Below are positions 1 through 8,415 of a stretch of DNA of 64,000 bases, in pieces (within the stretch, counting starts at the first letter, position 1; each line of letters opens with the position of its first letter). This stretch comes from UBA2266 sp964406945. GTDB taxonomy: Bacteria; Planctomycetota; Phycisphaerae; Sedimentisphaerales; Anaerobacaceae. The DNA lies in NCBI GenBank assembly GCA_964406945.1, contig CAYOTO010000004.1:1-64000 (forward strand), given 5' to 3'. Both the position numbers and the translations under genes were made by a program. The notes under the pieces were generated by a model, which was not told where the DNA came from, did not search any database, and saw nothing but the letters and a program-made list of their open reading frames with translations.

Positions 1-7
1 TTATCCG

Positions 8-673
8 CTATACGTTGTTGCATTTTGATAACCTAAATGGCGTTGTAGTATTAGTCGGACCTCGCAGATAGGCATTCATTTTACCCCGACCGTCCGTCAG
101 TGCGACATCCAGCAGCCTCTTCCACGTGCGTTTGCGATGGTCATAAACATTGTATATCTGATTGCCGTTGCCGCTGCCGCCGTCGCGGTAAGTGAATATA
201 AGCTCGTTCCGAGCGCCTCTGAAGAACTTCGGATAGGTGCAGCGTTTCTCATTGCCGCCGACCATGCTTGAAACTCTCTCGAAGCTCGTTATATCAAGCG
301 GCTCAGTGGTGCGGAAATAAACCAGCGGAACGCAGTGCATGTTTCCGCTCAGGTGGATCTGATCGTCGTCATCAATCGCCATTGTTATGCTGTTGTGGCT
401 GTCCCAGCCCACCCGCTCGTCGAGCCGCACAAATTCCCACTTAGGGTCTGATGTCTTCCTGGCCGCCACCGTCATACGCCGCTCTGAATCATAAAAAGCG
501 ACAAACTGTCTGTCGCCGTGCGTGAGCAGGCAAAAGCCTACCGGATGTCCGGACCAGACTTTCGCCACATCAAGTACGTCCAGCACTTTCGGTTCACCGG
601 CTGAAGCCGCGGCTGACAAAAAGCCAAAAAATATAACCAGCTTGAACGCAAAAAACGACCGTTTAGAAACCAT
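8..673 (-). pseudogene. BNR-4 repeat-containing secreted protein, 3' part missing
   Basis: The first 30 residues form a signal peptide (MVSKRSFFAFKL, then a hydrophobic stretch ending AASAGE). The rest looks like the start of a BNR-4 family beta-propeller, with motifs such as GWDSHNSITMAIDDDDQIHLSG and TYRDGGSGNG (from about residue 100 on) typical of planctomycete and Bacteroidetes proteins that sit near polysaccharide-degradation genes. The start is the ATG at 673, preceded by GGTGG; the open frame upstream of it has no protein-like content. The family is usually 400 residues or more, but this frame stops after 221. The last 17 residues, after AYLRGPT, do not continue the expected domain and the DNA there is richer in A and T. 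Either the gene is broken by an insertion or frameshift, or the sequence edge is a misjoin. Confidence 0.6.
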
Positions 674-836
674 ATACCACCATAGATTCGATTGAGGAAA
701 CTGCGTCGAGAACCGGTCTTTTCTACTTAATTCAGTAAGGCAGGGGCAAGCACAAAACGCATTTTCGCCACATCTGTCGGCGCAAAACGGAACCGCTACG
801 GCTGTTTTGATATGCTTTGCTCGGCCGGAATTCGTT

Positions 837-1475
837 TTACCGCATAATCCAGCGCTTACCCTTGTAGACCATATCGGCATCCGAACGGAGCACCGAATCA
901 CCCTTGATTTCGTAGCTCAGTTCGATGGTCTTTCGCAGATAAACCTTTGCAGGATTGCCCGACTCGTTTTTGGCCACAGGATGTTCGATCACGGCGGTTT
1001 CGTTGCTCAGACCCGTCAGAAACAGCTTCACACTCTGGGCCTTTGGATCGAAATCCGACCAGATTATGGCGATATCCCTGGCGTTGTCTTCACCCTGCAG
1101 CAACCTGTGATCCGTCTGGCCAAGCTCTTCCAGGAACGGGTAAACCTCTTTGTAGCGGGCCTTGATATGTTTGAAAACCTCCGGCGGAACCCCCTTGCCG
1201 GCCGGAAGCACCTGAAAAGTATCCGTCATAAGGTCGCACTGGTGGTAAAAATTCACATCTTTGTGCGTATTGTTGACAACCGAAAGAATGACGTACCAGA
1301 ATCGCTCTTTTCTGCCGTTCGGCGATGTTTGCACAACAATCTGCTGCGGGTGCAGAAATTTCGCCTGAAGCGTCCATTTGCCCGGGCCCGGAACCACTGC
1401 GGGCTTCGGTGCCGCCAGGCACAAGCTGCTCAGCAATACGAATAATGCGGAAATCCCTGAAACAGAATTTCTCAT
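837..1475 (-). CDS. Secreted protein of unknown function
   Basis: This is a 212-residue protein with a clear Sec signal peptide (MRNSVSGISALFVLLSSLCLAAPKP). The mature part is a single soluble domain without a motif I recognise. It is rich in beta-type segments (LSVVNNTHKDVNFYHQC, IAIIWSDFDPKAQSVKLFLTGL, KVYLRKTIELSYEIKGD), which suggests an immunoglobulin-like fold. I believe similar secreted proteins are common in Phycisphaerae, but I cannot assign a function. It lies upstream of, and in the same direction as, the BNR gene, with a 163-bp gap. A TATAAT box on the minus strand at 1523-1528 could serve it. Confidence 0.75.
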   Translation of the reverse strand: MRNSVSGISALFVLLSSLCLAAPKPAVVPGPGKWTLQAKFLHPQQIVVQTSPNGRKERFWYVILSVVNNTHKDVNFYHQCDLMTDTFQVLPAGKGVPPEVFKHIKARYKEVYPFLEELGQTDHRLLQGEDNARDIAIIWSDFDPKAQSVKLFLTGLSNETAVIEHPVAKNESGNPAKVYLRKTIELSYEIKGDSVLRSDADMVYKGKRWIMR

Positions 1476-1522
1476 CGTGTGACCCTCATCACGAAGATAA
1501 CAATACAGAACCCCAGAAGTTC

Positions 1523-1528
1523 ATTATA
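1523..1528 (-). promoter_or_regulatory. Possible -10 box for the gene at 837-1475
   Basis: The minus strand reads TATAAT here, 48 bp before the start codon. No good -35 box lies 16-18 bp further upstream, so this is a weak call. Confidence 0.3.
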
Positions 1529-1777
1529 GCCCTATTGTAAACAAAAACCGGCCCAAAGCCAAGAAAAATATACCGTTTCCGGGCCTTAAGCCGCCGATAG
1601 TGGCTCCGGGGCTTATCGCAAGCCCTTGTTGCCGGTCCAATAACAGCCCGGTGGCTGGAAAGCTGAGCGTCAACTCCAACCTGCCGCCTTCCTTCCGGCC
1701 GCCACGGGCGGACAGCCCGACACGAACGCTTTTGAGCCCTTGGGCGTAGCAAAAGGGGCCTGTTTTTGGCAAAAATG
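1529..1777. other. Gene-free stretch, GC-rich, potential RNA structure
   Basis: No protein-like frame exists here on either strand. The segment is GC-rich with several short inverted repeats, for example CCGCC and GGGCGG around 1695-1712. On the minus strand it contains CGGCCGGAAGGAAGG, which superficially recalls the signal recognition particle RNA tip but lacks its conserved internal loop. I see no confident RNA gene or riboswitch. Confidence 0.4.
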
Positions 1778-1806
1778 TTGCCTGGACGGCACAGTTGGGG
1801 TATTTT
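1778..1806 (+). promoter_or_regulatory. Predicted mgtE promoter
   Basis: TTGCCT at 1778-1783 and TATTTT at 1801-1806 are separated by 17 bp. Transcription would start near 1813, giving a leader of about 89 nt that includes the hairpin at 1822-1861. Confidence 0.45.
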
Positions 1807-1821
1807 GTTAGAAAATCGGCG

Positions 1822-1861
1822 ATTCTCAGGGCGGTCTTATTCTATGTCGTACCCTGAGAAT
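1822..1861 (+). promoter_or_regulatory. Inverted repeat in the mgtE leader
   Basis: ATTCTCAGGG at 1822-1831 is repeated as its exact reverse complement, CCCTGAGAAT, at 1852-1861 with a 20-nt loop. It lies just downstream of the predicted transcription start and 40 nt before the mgtE start codon. It has no following U-run, so it is not a simple terminator. It may be a magnesium-responsive leader or a protein operator; I do not recognise the M-box or mgtA leader consensus. Confidence 0.45.
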
Positions 1862-1901
1862 AACATAAAAGCGGCCTTTGTGGTCCGGACAAGGCGATTC
1901 A

Positions 1902-3278
1902 ATGACTCAGGAGAAGGAACCAAGACAACTTTTCAAGGCTATAGAGCCTCTTCTTGAGCCCAGGCACAGGGCCGTTCTGAGCCTGGCCCTGGAAGATCAG
2001 CGTTCCAGTGATATCGCCGAAGTCGTGGAGTTGGTCGACAACGAAGAACGCCGCCTCATTTTTGACGTCCTCGACAGGGAGATATCGGCCGAAGTACTCG
2101 AGAAGGTCGACGAAGCAACCCGCGCCGAGTTGTTCGACCTGCTCCGGAAGGACGAGATCAAAGATCTTGTGGCTGAGTTGGATCCGGACGATGCGGCTGA
2201 CCTGCTCGCCGAACTGCCTTCCGAAACACAGGAAGAGGTCCTGAAAAGATTCATACCCGCCGAATCGGCCGAAATCCGCAAGCTGATGAAGTATTCCGAA
2301 GATTCGGCCGGCGGAATCATGGATCCGGTGGTCATAAGCGTTTACGAAAACGCCACGGTCGCCCAGGCTGTGAGCAAGATTCGCGCCGCTGAAATCGACG
2401 AAGACTTCTATTCGGTGTACGTGGTCGACGACATGGGAAGGTTTGTCGGAGACGTCCGCCTCAGGATGCTGCTCACAAAGCCGGAAAACGCCCGAATAGG
2501 CGAGATGATCGAGCCTGACACAATTTATGTTTACGCGGATGACGACCAGGAGAGGGTCCGCAATGTATTCAGCAAGAACGACCTGATCGTCGTACCCGTC
2601 CTTGACCGTGAGAACCGGCTTATCGGCAGGATTACCGCCGACCGCATAATCGAAGTTGCCGAAGAAGAAGCGGCCGAGGACCTGTATACCATGGCCGGAA
2701 CGGATCCGGACGAGCTGGACAGTTTTTCAGCCATAAGAGCGGCCCGCATACGCATGACATGGTTGCTGCCCTGTCTGATCGGCACGGCGGTTACCGCCAT
2801 GGTCATGCTGTTCTTCAGATCCTACAACGAATTAGTGTTTCTGGCGGCTGCCGCATTCGCCCCCATGGTGCAGGCCATGAGCGGAAACGCCGGACTTCAG
2901 ACGTCGGCCATTGTGGTGTCCGGACTGGCGACCGGCCACCTGGCCGCACTCAGCTTCGGGCAGGTTTGCACTAGAGAAGTCCGGATCGCTTTGCTGGTCG
3001 CACTGACATGCGGCATACTGGGAGCGGTGGCCGGCATGCTCCTGCTGCATATGAAAGCACCTGATACATCGGTTGCGGTCAGGCTGGTTTTCGCCCTTGC
3101 GACGGCCATGTTCTGTGCGATCATGGTTTCGACCACTCTTGGCCTGCTGCTGCCGTTCCTGTTTCGGCGCATAGGCATCGATCCGGCGATAAGCTCCGGA
3201 CCGCTGGTTACCACGGCAAATGACTCGATAAGCGTGGCCATCTACATGAGCCTGGCCGTGGGGCTGGCCGGGTCGTAG
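1902..3278 (+). CDS. mgtE: Magnesium transporter MgtE
   Basis: This is a divalent-cation (Mg2+/Co2+) channel of the inner membrane. The 458-residue protein has the family's normal length and domain order. An N-terminal superhelical domain of acidic helices (repeated LLRKDEIKDLVAELDPDDAADLL-type motifs, about residues 20-120) precedes a CBS pair that senses magnesium (about 125-250) and a five-helix pore domain from about residue 280. The hallmark SGNAGLQTS lies at about 326-334, and IDPAISSGPLVTT lies near the C-terminus. The usual TTxxDxxG signature reads TTANDSIS here, a small departure. ATG at 1902 is preferred to the upstream TTG at 1878 because AAGG precedes it. The gene is alone behind its own promoter and structured leader. 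Confidence 0.95.
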   Translation: MTQEKEPRQLFKAIEPLLEPRHRAVLSLALEDQRSSDIAEVVELVDNEERRLIFDVLDREISAEVLEKVDEATRAELFDLLRKDEIKDLVAELDPDDAADLLAELPSETQEEVLKRFIPAESAEIRKLMKYSEDSAGGIMDPVVISVYENATVAQAVSKIRAAEIDEDFYSVYVVDDMGRFVGDVRLRMLLTKPENARIGEMIEPDTIYVYADDDQERVRNVFSKNDLIVVPVLDRENRLIGRITADRIIEVAEEEAAEDLYTMAGTDPDELDSFSAIRAARIRMTWLLPCLIGTAVTAMVMLFFRSYNELVFLAAAAFAPMVQAMSGNAGLQTSAIVVSGLATGHLAALSFGQVCTREVRIALLVALTCGILGAVAGMLLLHMKAPDTSVAVRLVFALATAMFCAIMVSTTLGLLLPFLFRRIGIDPAISSGPLVTTANDSISVAIYMSLAVGLAGS

Positions 3279-3361
3279 AATATACCGCTACAATCCATAC
3301 AAACCGCACATCAGCTCTACCGGCACGGCAGTCAAAAAACACTCATAAAGGCCGGTTGCGC

Positions 3362-3390
3362 TTGACAATGGCCTCTGAAGACCTTATAAT
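3362..3390 (+). promoter_or_regulatory. Perfect consensus sigma-70 promoter
   Basis: TTGACA at 3362-3367 and TATAAT at 3385-3390 match the consensus exactly with a 17-bp spacer. Transcription would begin near 3397, leaving a leader of about 120 nt before the pilT-like gene at 3518. It should drive the three-gene unit 3518-7626. Confidence 0.75.
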
Positions 3391-3517
3391 AAGTTTTTAA
3401 GTAAGGTTGTATTTCTACAAATCTTGGGTTGGAAGGCTCGGTTTATACCAGCTTCGCACCGAAACCACATTCGCTTCCGGGCAGGTGGTTCGTAATTCTT
3501 TGGAGTAGGTGAAAAAC

Positions 3518-4669
3518 ATGACCACAGATCAATCCGGGGTGCCGGTGAACGTCTCGACGGCGGTCGGCGACTCTAAAAAAGAGCCGGAACTCAATAAGTA
3601 CTTCAAGGTCGCAATCAAGACAAGGGCCAATGACCTCCACCTGAAGGTGGGCCAGCCCCCTAAACTTCGCCTCTACGGCTCTCTGAAAAACACTACAGGC
3701 GAGGTTCTCACCCAGGAAAGAATGACCAAACTGGTCTATGAACTCTTCTCGCCGGCCCAGAAGGAGTTCTTCGAGGAACACGGTACGCTTGACTTCGCCT
3801 ACGAACTGGACCGCGAAAACCGGTTCAGGGTCAATGTTTTCAGACAGCGCGGCATGGTAAGCATGGCGGCACGACGGGTCAATTCATCCATACCTTCGTT
3901 CGAGGACGTCAATTTGCCTCCCGTGCTCTCTACGGTCTCAGAAAGCCCTGACGGGCTGGTACTGATCGTCGGACCGACGGGTTGCGGAAAAACGACCACC
4001 ATTGCGGCGATGATTGACCATATCAACGCCACCCGGGCTTGCCACATAGTCTCAATCGAAGACCCGATCGAATACCTGTATATAGATAAAAAAGCGCTGG
4101 TTTCGCAGCGGGAAATCGGGATCGATGTCGCAAGTTTCGACGAAGCGCTGATGTATATGATGAGACAGGACCCGGACGTCGTATTCGTCGGCGAAATGCG
4201 TGATATAATCACGGTAACAGCCGCAATGCGGGCCGCCGAAACCGGCCACCTTGTGTTCGCGACCATGCACTCATCGAACGCCGCCCAGGCCGTACACAGG
4301 CTTCTGGACCTCTACCCGCAGGATGAACGGGACCTCGCAAGACAGACGCTGGCGCTTGCGATCAGGGCGATTGTAAGTCAGCGGCTGATCCCCTGCATCA
4401 AAGAAGGTATCGACCGCGTGCCGGCCATGGAAATCATGCTCGGAAACCCGTCGGTCAAGAAGCTGATCGCCGAAGAACGCGAGTCCGACTTGCCCGCCGT
4501 TATCAAGTCCTCCCAGAAGGAAGGCATGCAGGACTTCACCGCAAATCTCAGCAAGTTGATTCTCGACGGCATGGTCGATCCGAAAGAAGCCTTCAAATAC
4601 GCACCCAACAAAGAAGAACTCAAAATGGCACTGAAGGGCATCAAGACAAGCTCTTCCGGTATCCTGTAG
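3518..4669 (+). CDS. PilT/GspE-superfamily ATPase (twitching motility type)
   Basis: This is a hexameric secretion-type ATPase that in type IV pilus systems drives pilus retraction in the cytoplasm. The 383-residue protein has a PilT-like N-terminal domain (FKVAIKTRANDLHLKVGQPPKLR). It keeps an intact Walker A motif GPTGCGKTTT at about residues 151-160, a Walker B region DPDVVFVGEMRD at about 218-229, and the His box ATMHSSNA. The C-terminal part retains LAIRAIVSQRLIPC before a short divergent tail. The start is ATG 3518, with TAGGTG upstream; a GTG at 3509 is too close to the ribosome-binding site. It is the first gene of a unit with a degenerate GspE-like protein and a CvpA-like protein, and no pilin genes are seen nearby. 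Confidence 0.85.
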   Translation: MTTDQSGVPVNVSTAVGDSKKEPELNKYFKVAIKTRANDLHLKVGQPPKLRLYGSLKNTTGEVLTQERMTKLVYELFSPAQKEFFEEHGTLDFAYELDRENRFRVNVFRQRGMVSMAARRVNSSIPSFEDVNLPPVLSTVSESPDGLVLIVGPTGCGKTTTIAAMIDHINATRACHIVSIEDPIEYLYIDKKALVSQREIGIDVASFDEALMYMMRQDPDVVFVGEMRDIITVTAAMRAAETGHLVFATMHSSNAAQAVHRLLDLYPQDERDLARQTLALAIRAIVSQRLIPCIKEGIDRVPAMEIMLGNPSVKKLIAEERESDLPAVIKSSQKEGMQDFTANLSKLILDGMVDPKEAFKYAPNKEELKMALKGIKTSSSGIL

Positions 4670-4699
4670 CGGTAAAAACAATCGGTTATGGAGCAATCA

Positions 4700-6352
4700 A
4701 TGCAGGACTTCACAATGCTGGCCGTCGAGTACGGCGGTTACGTTTCTATTATAAAGCTGCTTGCCTTTCTGGCTCTGATCTTTCCCTGGCTTCCGCTTGT
4801 CGGGTGGGTGTACCGCGACTGCGATGAAGTGGACTCCAACGTGCCCATGTGGACCGGAATCGTCCTCGGAGCGGGCGCTTTGTCCGTTATCATCTGGCTT
4901 CTGGTGCCCATATTCTTCATCGGCATGGCTGTTTACATCATAGCCGTGGGAACCGCCTCGCTGGCTTACGTTAAACACCGCAACGTCAGGGTCATGGATT
5001 TCGACAGGGTACTTACAGCCGATCACATCAAAGGGCTTTTCTCCAGGAGTGAGGACAAAGTCGAGGCCATGAAGGAATTCACCTTTGTCACGGCCAACGG
5101 CAACGATGTGGAACTTCCCCAGCCCAGGACGCCACTTTTCTACGGCTACAAGATGGCGCATGAATTGATGGTCGATGCGATATGGCGGCGCGCCGACACC
5201 GTGCTCTTTACACCCGGGGCACAGAGCTATTCGGTCAATTACCAGGTTGACGGCGTGGCGATTAAGCAGCCGGAGATTCCCAAGGACCAGATGGAGTTCT
5301 TGATAAACTTTATGAAGCAACTCGCCGACGTAAACGTCCAGGAAAAAAGAAAACCGCAAAAAGGCAAATTCAAGGCTGTCCAGGGCAAAGACTCGACCGA
5401 ATGGGAACTGACCACGGCGGGTTCGACGGCCGGCGAGCAGTGCAAAATAGTCCGCCAGCTCGAAGGGGAAATTACGAAGATCGATGAAATAGGTCTTATG
5501 CCCGACCAGCTCGCGATGATACAGAAAATTCGCGACGAGCAGCAGGGACTTTTCATTATTTCAGGACCGAAGAAGAGCGGCGTAACCACGACTTTTTATG
5601 CTGTTCTGAGAAACCACGATGCCTTTTTAAACAATATCAGTACTCTGGAGAAGAAGCCGTCGGGCACTCTTCACAACATGACCCAGACGGTCTTCGATGC
5701 GTCAAAGGGACAGACCTATAGCGAGGAACTGGCCCGGGTGATACGTATGGGCCCGGACATCGTAGGAATCGCCGACTGTACCGATTCGCAAGGCGGCAAG
5801 GCCGCGTGCCTCGGAGCCGACGACGGCAAGCTAGTCTACGTCACCCTGGAGGCCGACAGTGCGATTAACGCGCTGGCGAAATGGATGAAGATTGTCGGCG
5901 ACAGGGCTCTCGTGGCGAAAACGCTTCTGGGGGTCGCCAACCAGCGTCTTATCAGGAAACTCTGCGAAGAGTGCAAACAGGCCTATGCCCCGAACAGGGA
6001 CCTCTTCCGCAAGTTCAACATCAACGCCGAAAAAACAAAGGTACTCTACCGCGCAGGCAAGGTGCAGTACGACAAACACGGCAAGCCCTCGACATGCGAA
6101 CACTGCCAGGGCACCGGCTTCGTGGGCCGAACGGCTATCTTTGAAATGGCCGTGATGAACGACGAATTGCGAAAAGTCGTCAAAAAGGCCAAGTCGATAC
6201 CGGAGATCGCAAGCCAGTTCAGGCGTGCCAAAATGCTTTACATGCAGGAGCAGGCACTGAGAAAAGTAATCGCCGGCCAGACCTCGATCAATGAGATGAT
6301 AAGGGTGATTTCAAACAACCAGAAGAGAAAGGCCAAAGCAAAAGCCAAGTAG
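4700..6352 (+). CDS. Membrane-anchored GspE/PilB-like protein with degenerate ATPase motifs
   Basis: The protein has 550 residues. The first 100 contain two or three membrane segments (LLAFLALIFPWLPLVGWVY; LGAGALSVIIWLLVPIFFIGMAVYIIAV), unlike ordinary GspE/PilB. The remainder aligns by eye with the GspE fold, including a metal-binding region with CEEC at 422-425 and CEHC at 466-469, then GRTAIFE. The nucleotide-binding site is altered. Where Walker A should read GPTGSGKTT it reads GPKKSGVTT (289-297), so the lysine is gone, and the GEIRD Walker B element is replaced by IADCTD (357-362). It is probably a non-hydrolysing partner or scaffold for the intact PilT-like ATPase encoded upstream. ATG 4700 is chosen over 4688 because GGAG stands 6 nt before it. 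Confidence 0.75.
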   Translation: MQDFTMLAVEYGGYVSIIKLLAFLALIFPWLPLVGWVYRDCDEVDSNVPMWTGIVLGAGALSVIIWLLVPIFFIGMAVYIIAVGTASLAYVKHRNVRVMDFDRVLTADHIKGLFSRSEDKVEAMKEFTFVTANGNDVELPQPRTPLFYGYKMAHELMVDAIWRRADTVLFTPGAQSYSVNYQVDGVAIKQPEIPKDQMEFLINFMKQLADVNVQEKRKPQKGKFKAVQGKDSTEWELTTAGSTAGEQCKIVRQLEGEITKIDEIGLMPDQLAMIQKIRDEQQGLFIISGPKKSGVTTTFYAVLRNHDAFLNNISTLEKKPSGTLHNMTQTVFDASKGQTYSEELARVIRMGPDIVGIADCTDSQGGKAACLGADDGKLVYVTLEADSAINALAKWMKIVGDRALVAKTLLGVANQRLIRKLCEECKQAYAPNRDLFRKFNINAEKTKVLYRAGKVQYDKHGKPSTCEHCQGTGFVGRTAIFEMAVMNDELRKVVKKAKSIPEIASQFRRAKMLYMQEQALRKVIAGQTSINEMIRVISNNQKRKAKAKAK

Positions 6353-6402
6353 CTTCCAAAGCTGCAAGACCGGACAATACCGAAGAAATCGGAGACATGT
6401 GA

Positions 6403-7626
6403 ATGATCGCAAGTTTAATTATCCTGATGGTAATACTGGCCTCTGTGGCGGTGGTGTACACCCAGGGCTCCCTTGCCAAAGGCGTGATATCGATAGTATT
6501 CACGCTTGGTGCCGCAATTATCGCCTTCAGCTACTTCGAAGCGGTTACGGGGCTCTTCCTGAAGCACATTCCCAGCATGGCTGCGTGGGCTCAGACAGCC
6601 AGCTTCGCCATTCTCTTTCTCTTCTCCTTCATATTCATGCAAATCGGCGCCTCTTTTCTGCTCAGGGACAAAGTGAATTTCGGCGAACTGCCTGAGAAGA
6701 TCGGCAGAATAGTATCCGGCATTTTCCTGGGTCTGCTGCTGGCCGGTGTGCTGCTTACGAGTCTCGCGATGGCCCCTGTGCCCGCCAAATATCCGTACCA
6801 GAGATTCGAACAAACGAATCCGAATCCCGATGAGCCCAAAAAGCCGTTTCCGAACGCAGACGGCCTTGTAGTCGGACTGTACAGCCTTGCCAGCAAGGGC
6901 AGCCTAAGCGGCAAAAACAGCTTTGCGGTTCTGCATCCGAATTACCTGAACCAGGTTCACCTCAATAGACTTGTCGCCCCGAAACAGGTCGAAACCCTGG
7001 TGGACAACCCGACCATCCGAGCGCCGGCCAAGAACGGCGTATGGCGCGCGCCGGAAGACCTGACCGATTCCGAAGGCAATGCGATTCCGCAGAAAGCGGG
7101 ACATACCCTGATGATAGTGAGGGTCGAATTCCGCAGGTCGGCAACGCTGACCCTCGCCCAACTCAGACTCATCTGCAAAGATCGAAACCAGATGACCGAC
7201 CCCCTCGCAGGCAGTGCCGTGAACGTCTACCCAATTGGATACATGAAAGAGCCCGGTAAGATTGAAACTAAGAGACTCAGCCAGCAGATTCGGATTACGC
7301 GAAGCTCGGACGGCAACAGAGTCATCGATTTCGCTTTTCAGGTCCCCAGCGGCACCGAACCTCTGCTGGTGCAACTCAAGGCAAATGATTTGGCAAGAGT
7401 ATCGTCAATAGTCGGCCAGGATCAGATACCAGAGCCGGCTTACTTCAGCAGCGGATCGGACAAAAGTAATAATGACGGCAACGGAACCGATTCGAATTCT
7501 GACCGGCAGAATCAGAATAACGATTCAGAACAGTCGTCCAATTCGGGCCGAAGGGGTCTGAGCCCTATCGGACGATCGGTAACGGGTGATGCCGCCAGCG
7601 AAGAAGGCCCCATCCTCGGACCGTAA
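6403..7626 (+). CDS. CvpA-family membrane protein with C-terminal soluble domain
   Basis: The N-terminal 125 residues contain four membrane helices in the pattern of the CvpA (colicin V production) family: IASLIILMVILASVAVVYTQ, KGVISIVFTLGAAIIAFSYFEAV, a third hydrophobic stretch, and FGELPEKIGRIVSGIFLGLLLAGVLL, which is the most family-like. A soluble domain of about 230 residues follows, and then a low-complexity tail rich in Asn, Asp and Ser. CvpA proteins are linked in other bacteria to envelope integrity; the extra domain is not one I recognise. GGAG at about 6391 precedes the ATG. It follows the GspE-like gene by 50 bp and is likely cotranscribed, so the three proteins may form one envelope complex. 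Confidence 0.7.
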   Translation: MIASLIILMVILASVAVVYTQGSLAKGVISIVFTLGAAIIAFSYFEAVTGLFLKHIPSMAAWAQTASFAILFLFSFIFMQIGASFLLRDKVNFGELPEKIGRIVSGIFLGLLLAGVLLTSLAMAPVPAKYPYQRFEQTNPNPDEPKKPFPNADGLVVGLYSLASKGSLSGKNSFAVLHPNYLNQVHLNRLVAPKQVETLVDNPTIRAPAKNGVWRAPEDLTDSEGNAIPQKAGHTLMIVRVEFRRSATLTLAQLRLICKDRNQMTDPLAGSAVNVYPIGYMKEPGKIETKRLSQQIRITRSSDGNRVIDFAFQVPSGTEPLLVQLKANDLARVSSIVGQDQIPEPAYFSSGSDKSNNDGNGTDSNSDRQNQNNDSEQSSNSGRRGLSPIGRSVTGDAASEEGPILGP

Positions 7627-7767
7627 AGCCGGGCGGCGTCGCACTCGGAGCAATTTAAACCGGGCCAGCCGAATCGATTGGGCGCTGCAAAGTTGCACAA
7701 ACAGCCTGTCTTGTTCGACCGTTCGCCCCTGCAGCCGTTCCTTCGGCACGTTTGTGAGATGAATTCC

Positions 7768-7917
7768 TCAAGCGCAGAGCGCAACTTCTTCCAGGTTGAG
7801 TTCCATCAAGTTCTCGAGATAAGCATTCAAGTCGGTCTCGGAGAAGGCCGCAAGCCATTCGGCCTTGGCGCTCTTGTTGATTTCACAGATGCAGTCGATC
7901 AATTCCCTTTTGCTCAT
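7768..7917 (-). CDS. Small conserved-looking protein, 49 residues
   Basis: The predicted protein starts MSKRELIDCICEINKSAKAE and is fully charged-helical, with an acidic C-terminal half (SETDLNAYLENLMELNLEE) and no membrane segment. AGGGACG stands 7 nt before the ATG at 7917, and the longer in-frame start at 7962 lacks a site. I recall very similar short proteins with an MSKRELID start in planctomycetes, but I know no function. It lies alone, convergent with the CvpA-like gene upstream and divergent from the EF-G gene. Confidence 0.65.
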   Translation of the reverse strand: MSKRELIDCICEINKSAKAEWLAAFSETDLNAYLENLMELNLEEVALCA

Positions 7918-8331
7918 CACTAACGTCCCTAAATGGTCTACTGTCTTGCCCCCATGACCCACCCATTATCGTCAGGGGCAATCTCATTTCTTTAACGCCG
8001 GCGAGGCTGCAACGTCAACGCCCCATAACGACATATACCATATAGCGTCCAATCAGCCGGTCACAGCACTACATCTACCACCCACCGACAGGCCGCTCAG
8101 CGTCCGGCCAGTGACTGTCCAATAAAAACGGCTTTTGCCGCGGACAGTCCGCAACCCGAAAAAATCTCCATTTTTTCCCGAAACGGGCTGCTTTGCCCCG
8201 GTTCCGACGGGCTTTTCTTAACCGCAGCGGTCGCTTATGCACCGTTGTCCATCCCCCTTTTCGTTACATACGGACCGCCTGAGGGCAATTGCCCTTGCGC
8301 CGCCGCAAAACCGCATTTTCCCAAAAAAGTC
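7918..8331. other. Gene-free stretch with two inverted repeats
   Basis: No protein-like frame is visible. A nested hairpin lies at 8113-8149, with outer arms GACTGTCC and GGACAGTC and an inner CGGC-TTTT-GCCG stem. A 14-bp perfect palindrome, AGGGCAATTGCCCT, is found at 8282-8295, about 50 bp upstream of the EF-G promoter, where an operator could be placed. Confidence 0.4.
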
Positions 8332-8360
8332 TTGTTTGGCTTGTCGGCCTGCTGTACGAT
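8332..8360 (+). promoter_or_regulatory. Predicted promoter of the EF-G paralogue
   Basis: TTGTTT at 8332-8337 and TACGAT at 8355-8360 have a 17-bp spacer. The start codon lies 55 bp downstream. Confidence 0.45.
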
Positions 8361-8415
8361 ACTCTGTTTTAGAGTAACGCTCTTACTACCGATTTACTTA
8401 TTGGAGGCTTGAGAA

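Noticed and set aside
1..60. attC-like integron site at the window start.
   Set aside because: Some short segments recall attC arms, but neither the core GTTRRRY site nor a symmetrical pair of arms could be found.
1690..1720. Possible signal recognition particle RNA on the minus strand (CGGCCGGAAGGAAGG).
   Set aside because: The GGAA tip is present but the conserved internal loop bases of helix 8 and a full-length hairpin are not, so the match is superficial.
5564..5590. Reading the GspE-like protein at 4700-6352 as a normal secretion ATPase.
   Set aside because: The Walker A lysine and the Walker B glutamate are replaced, so it is described as a degenerate homologue instead.
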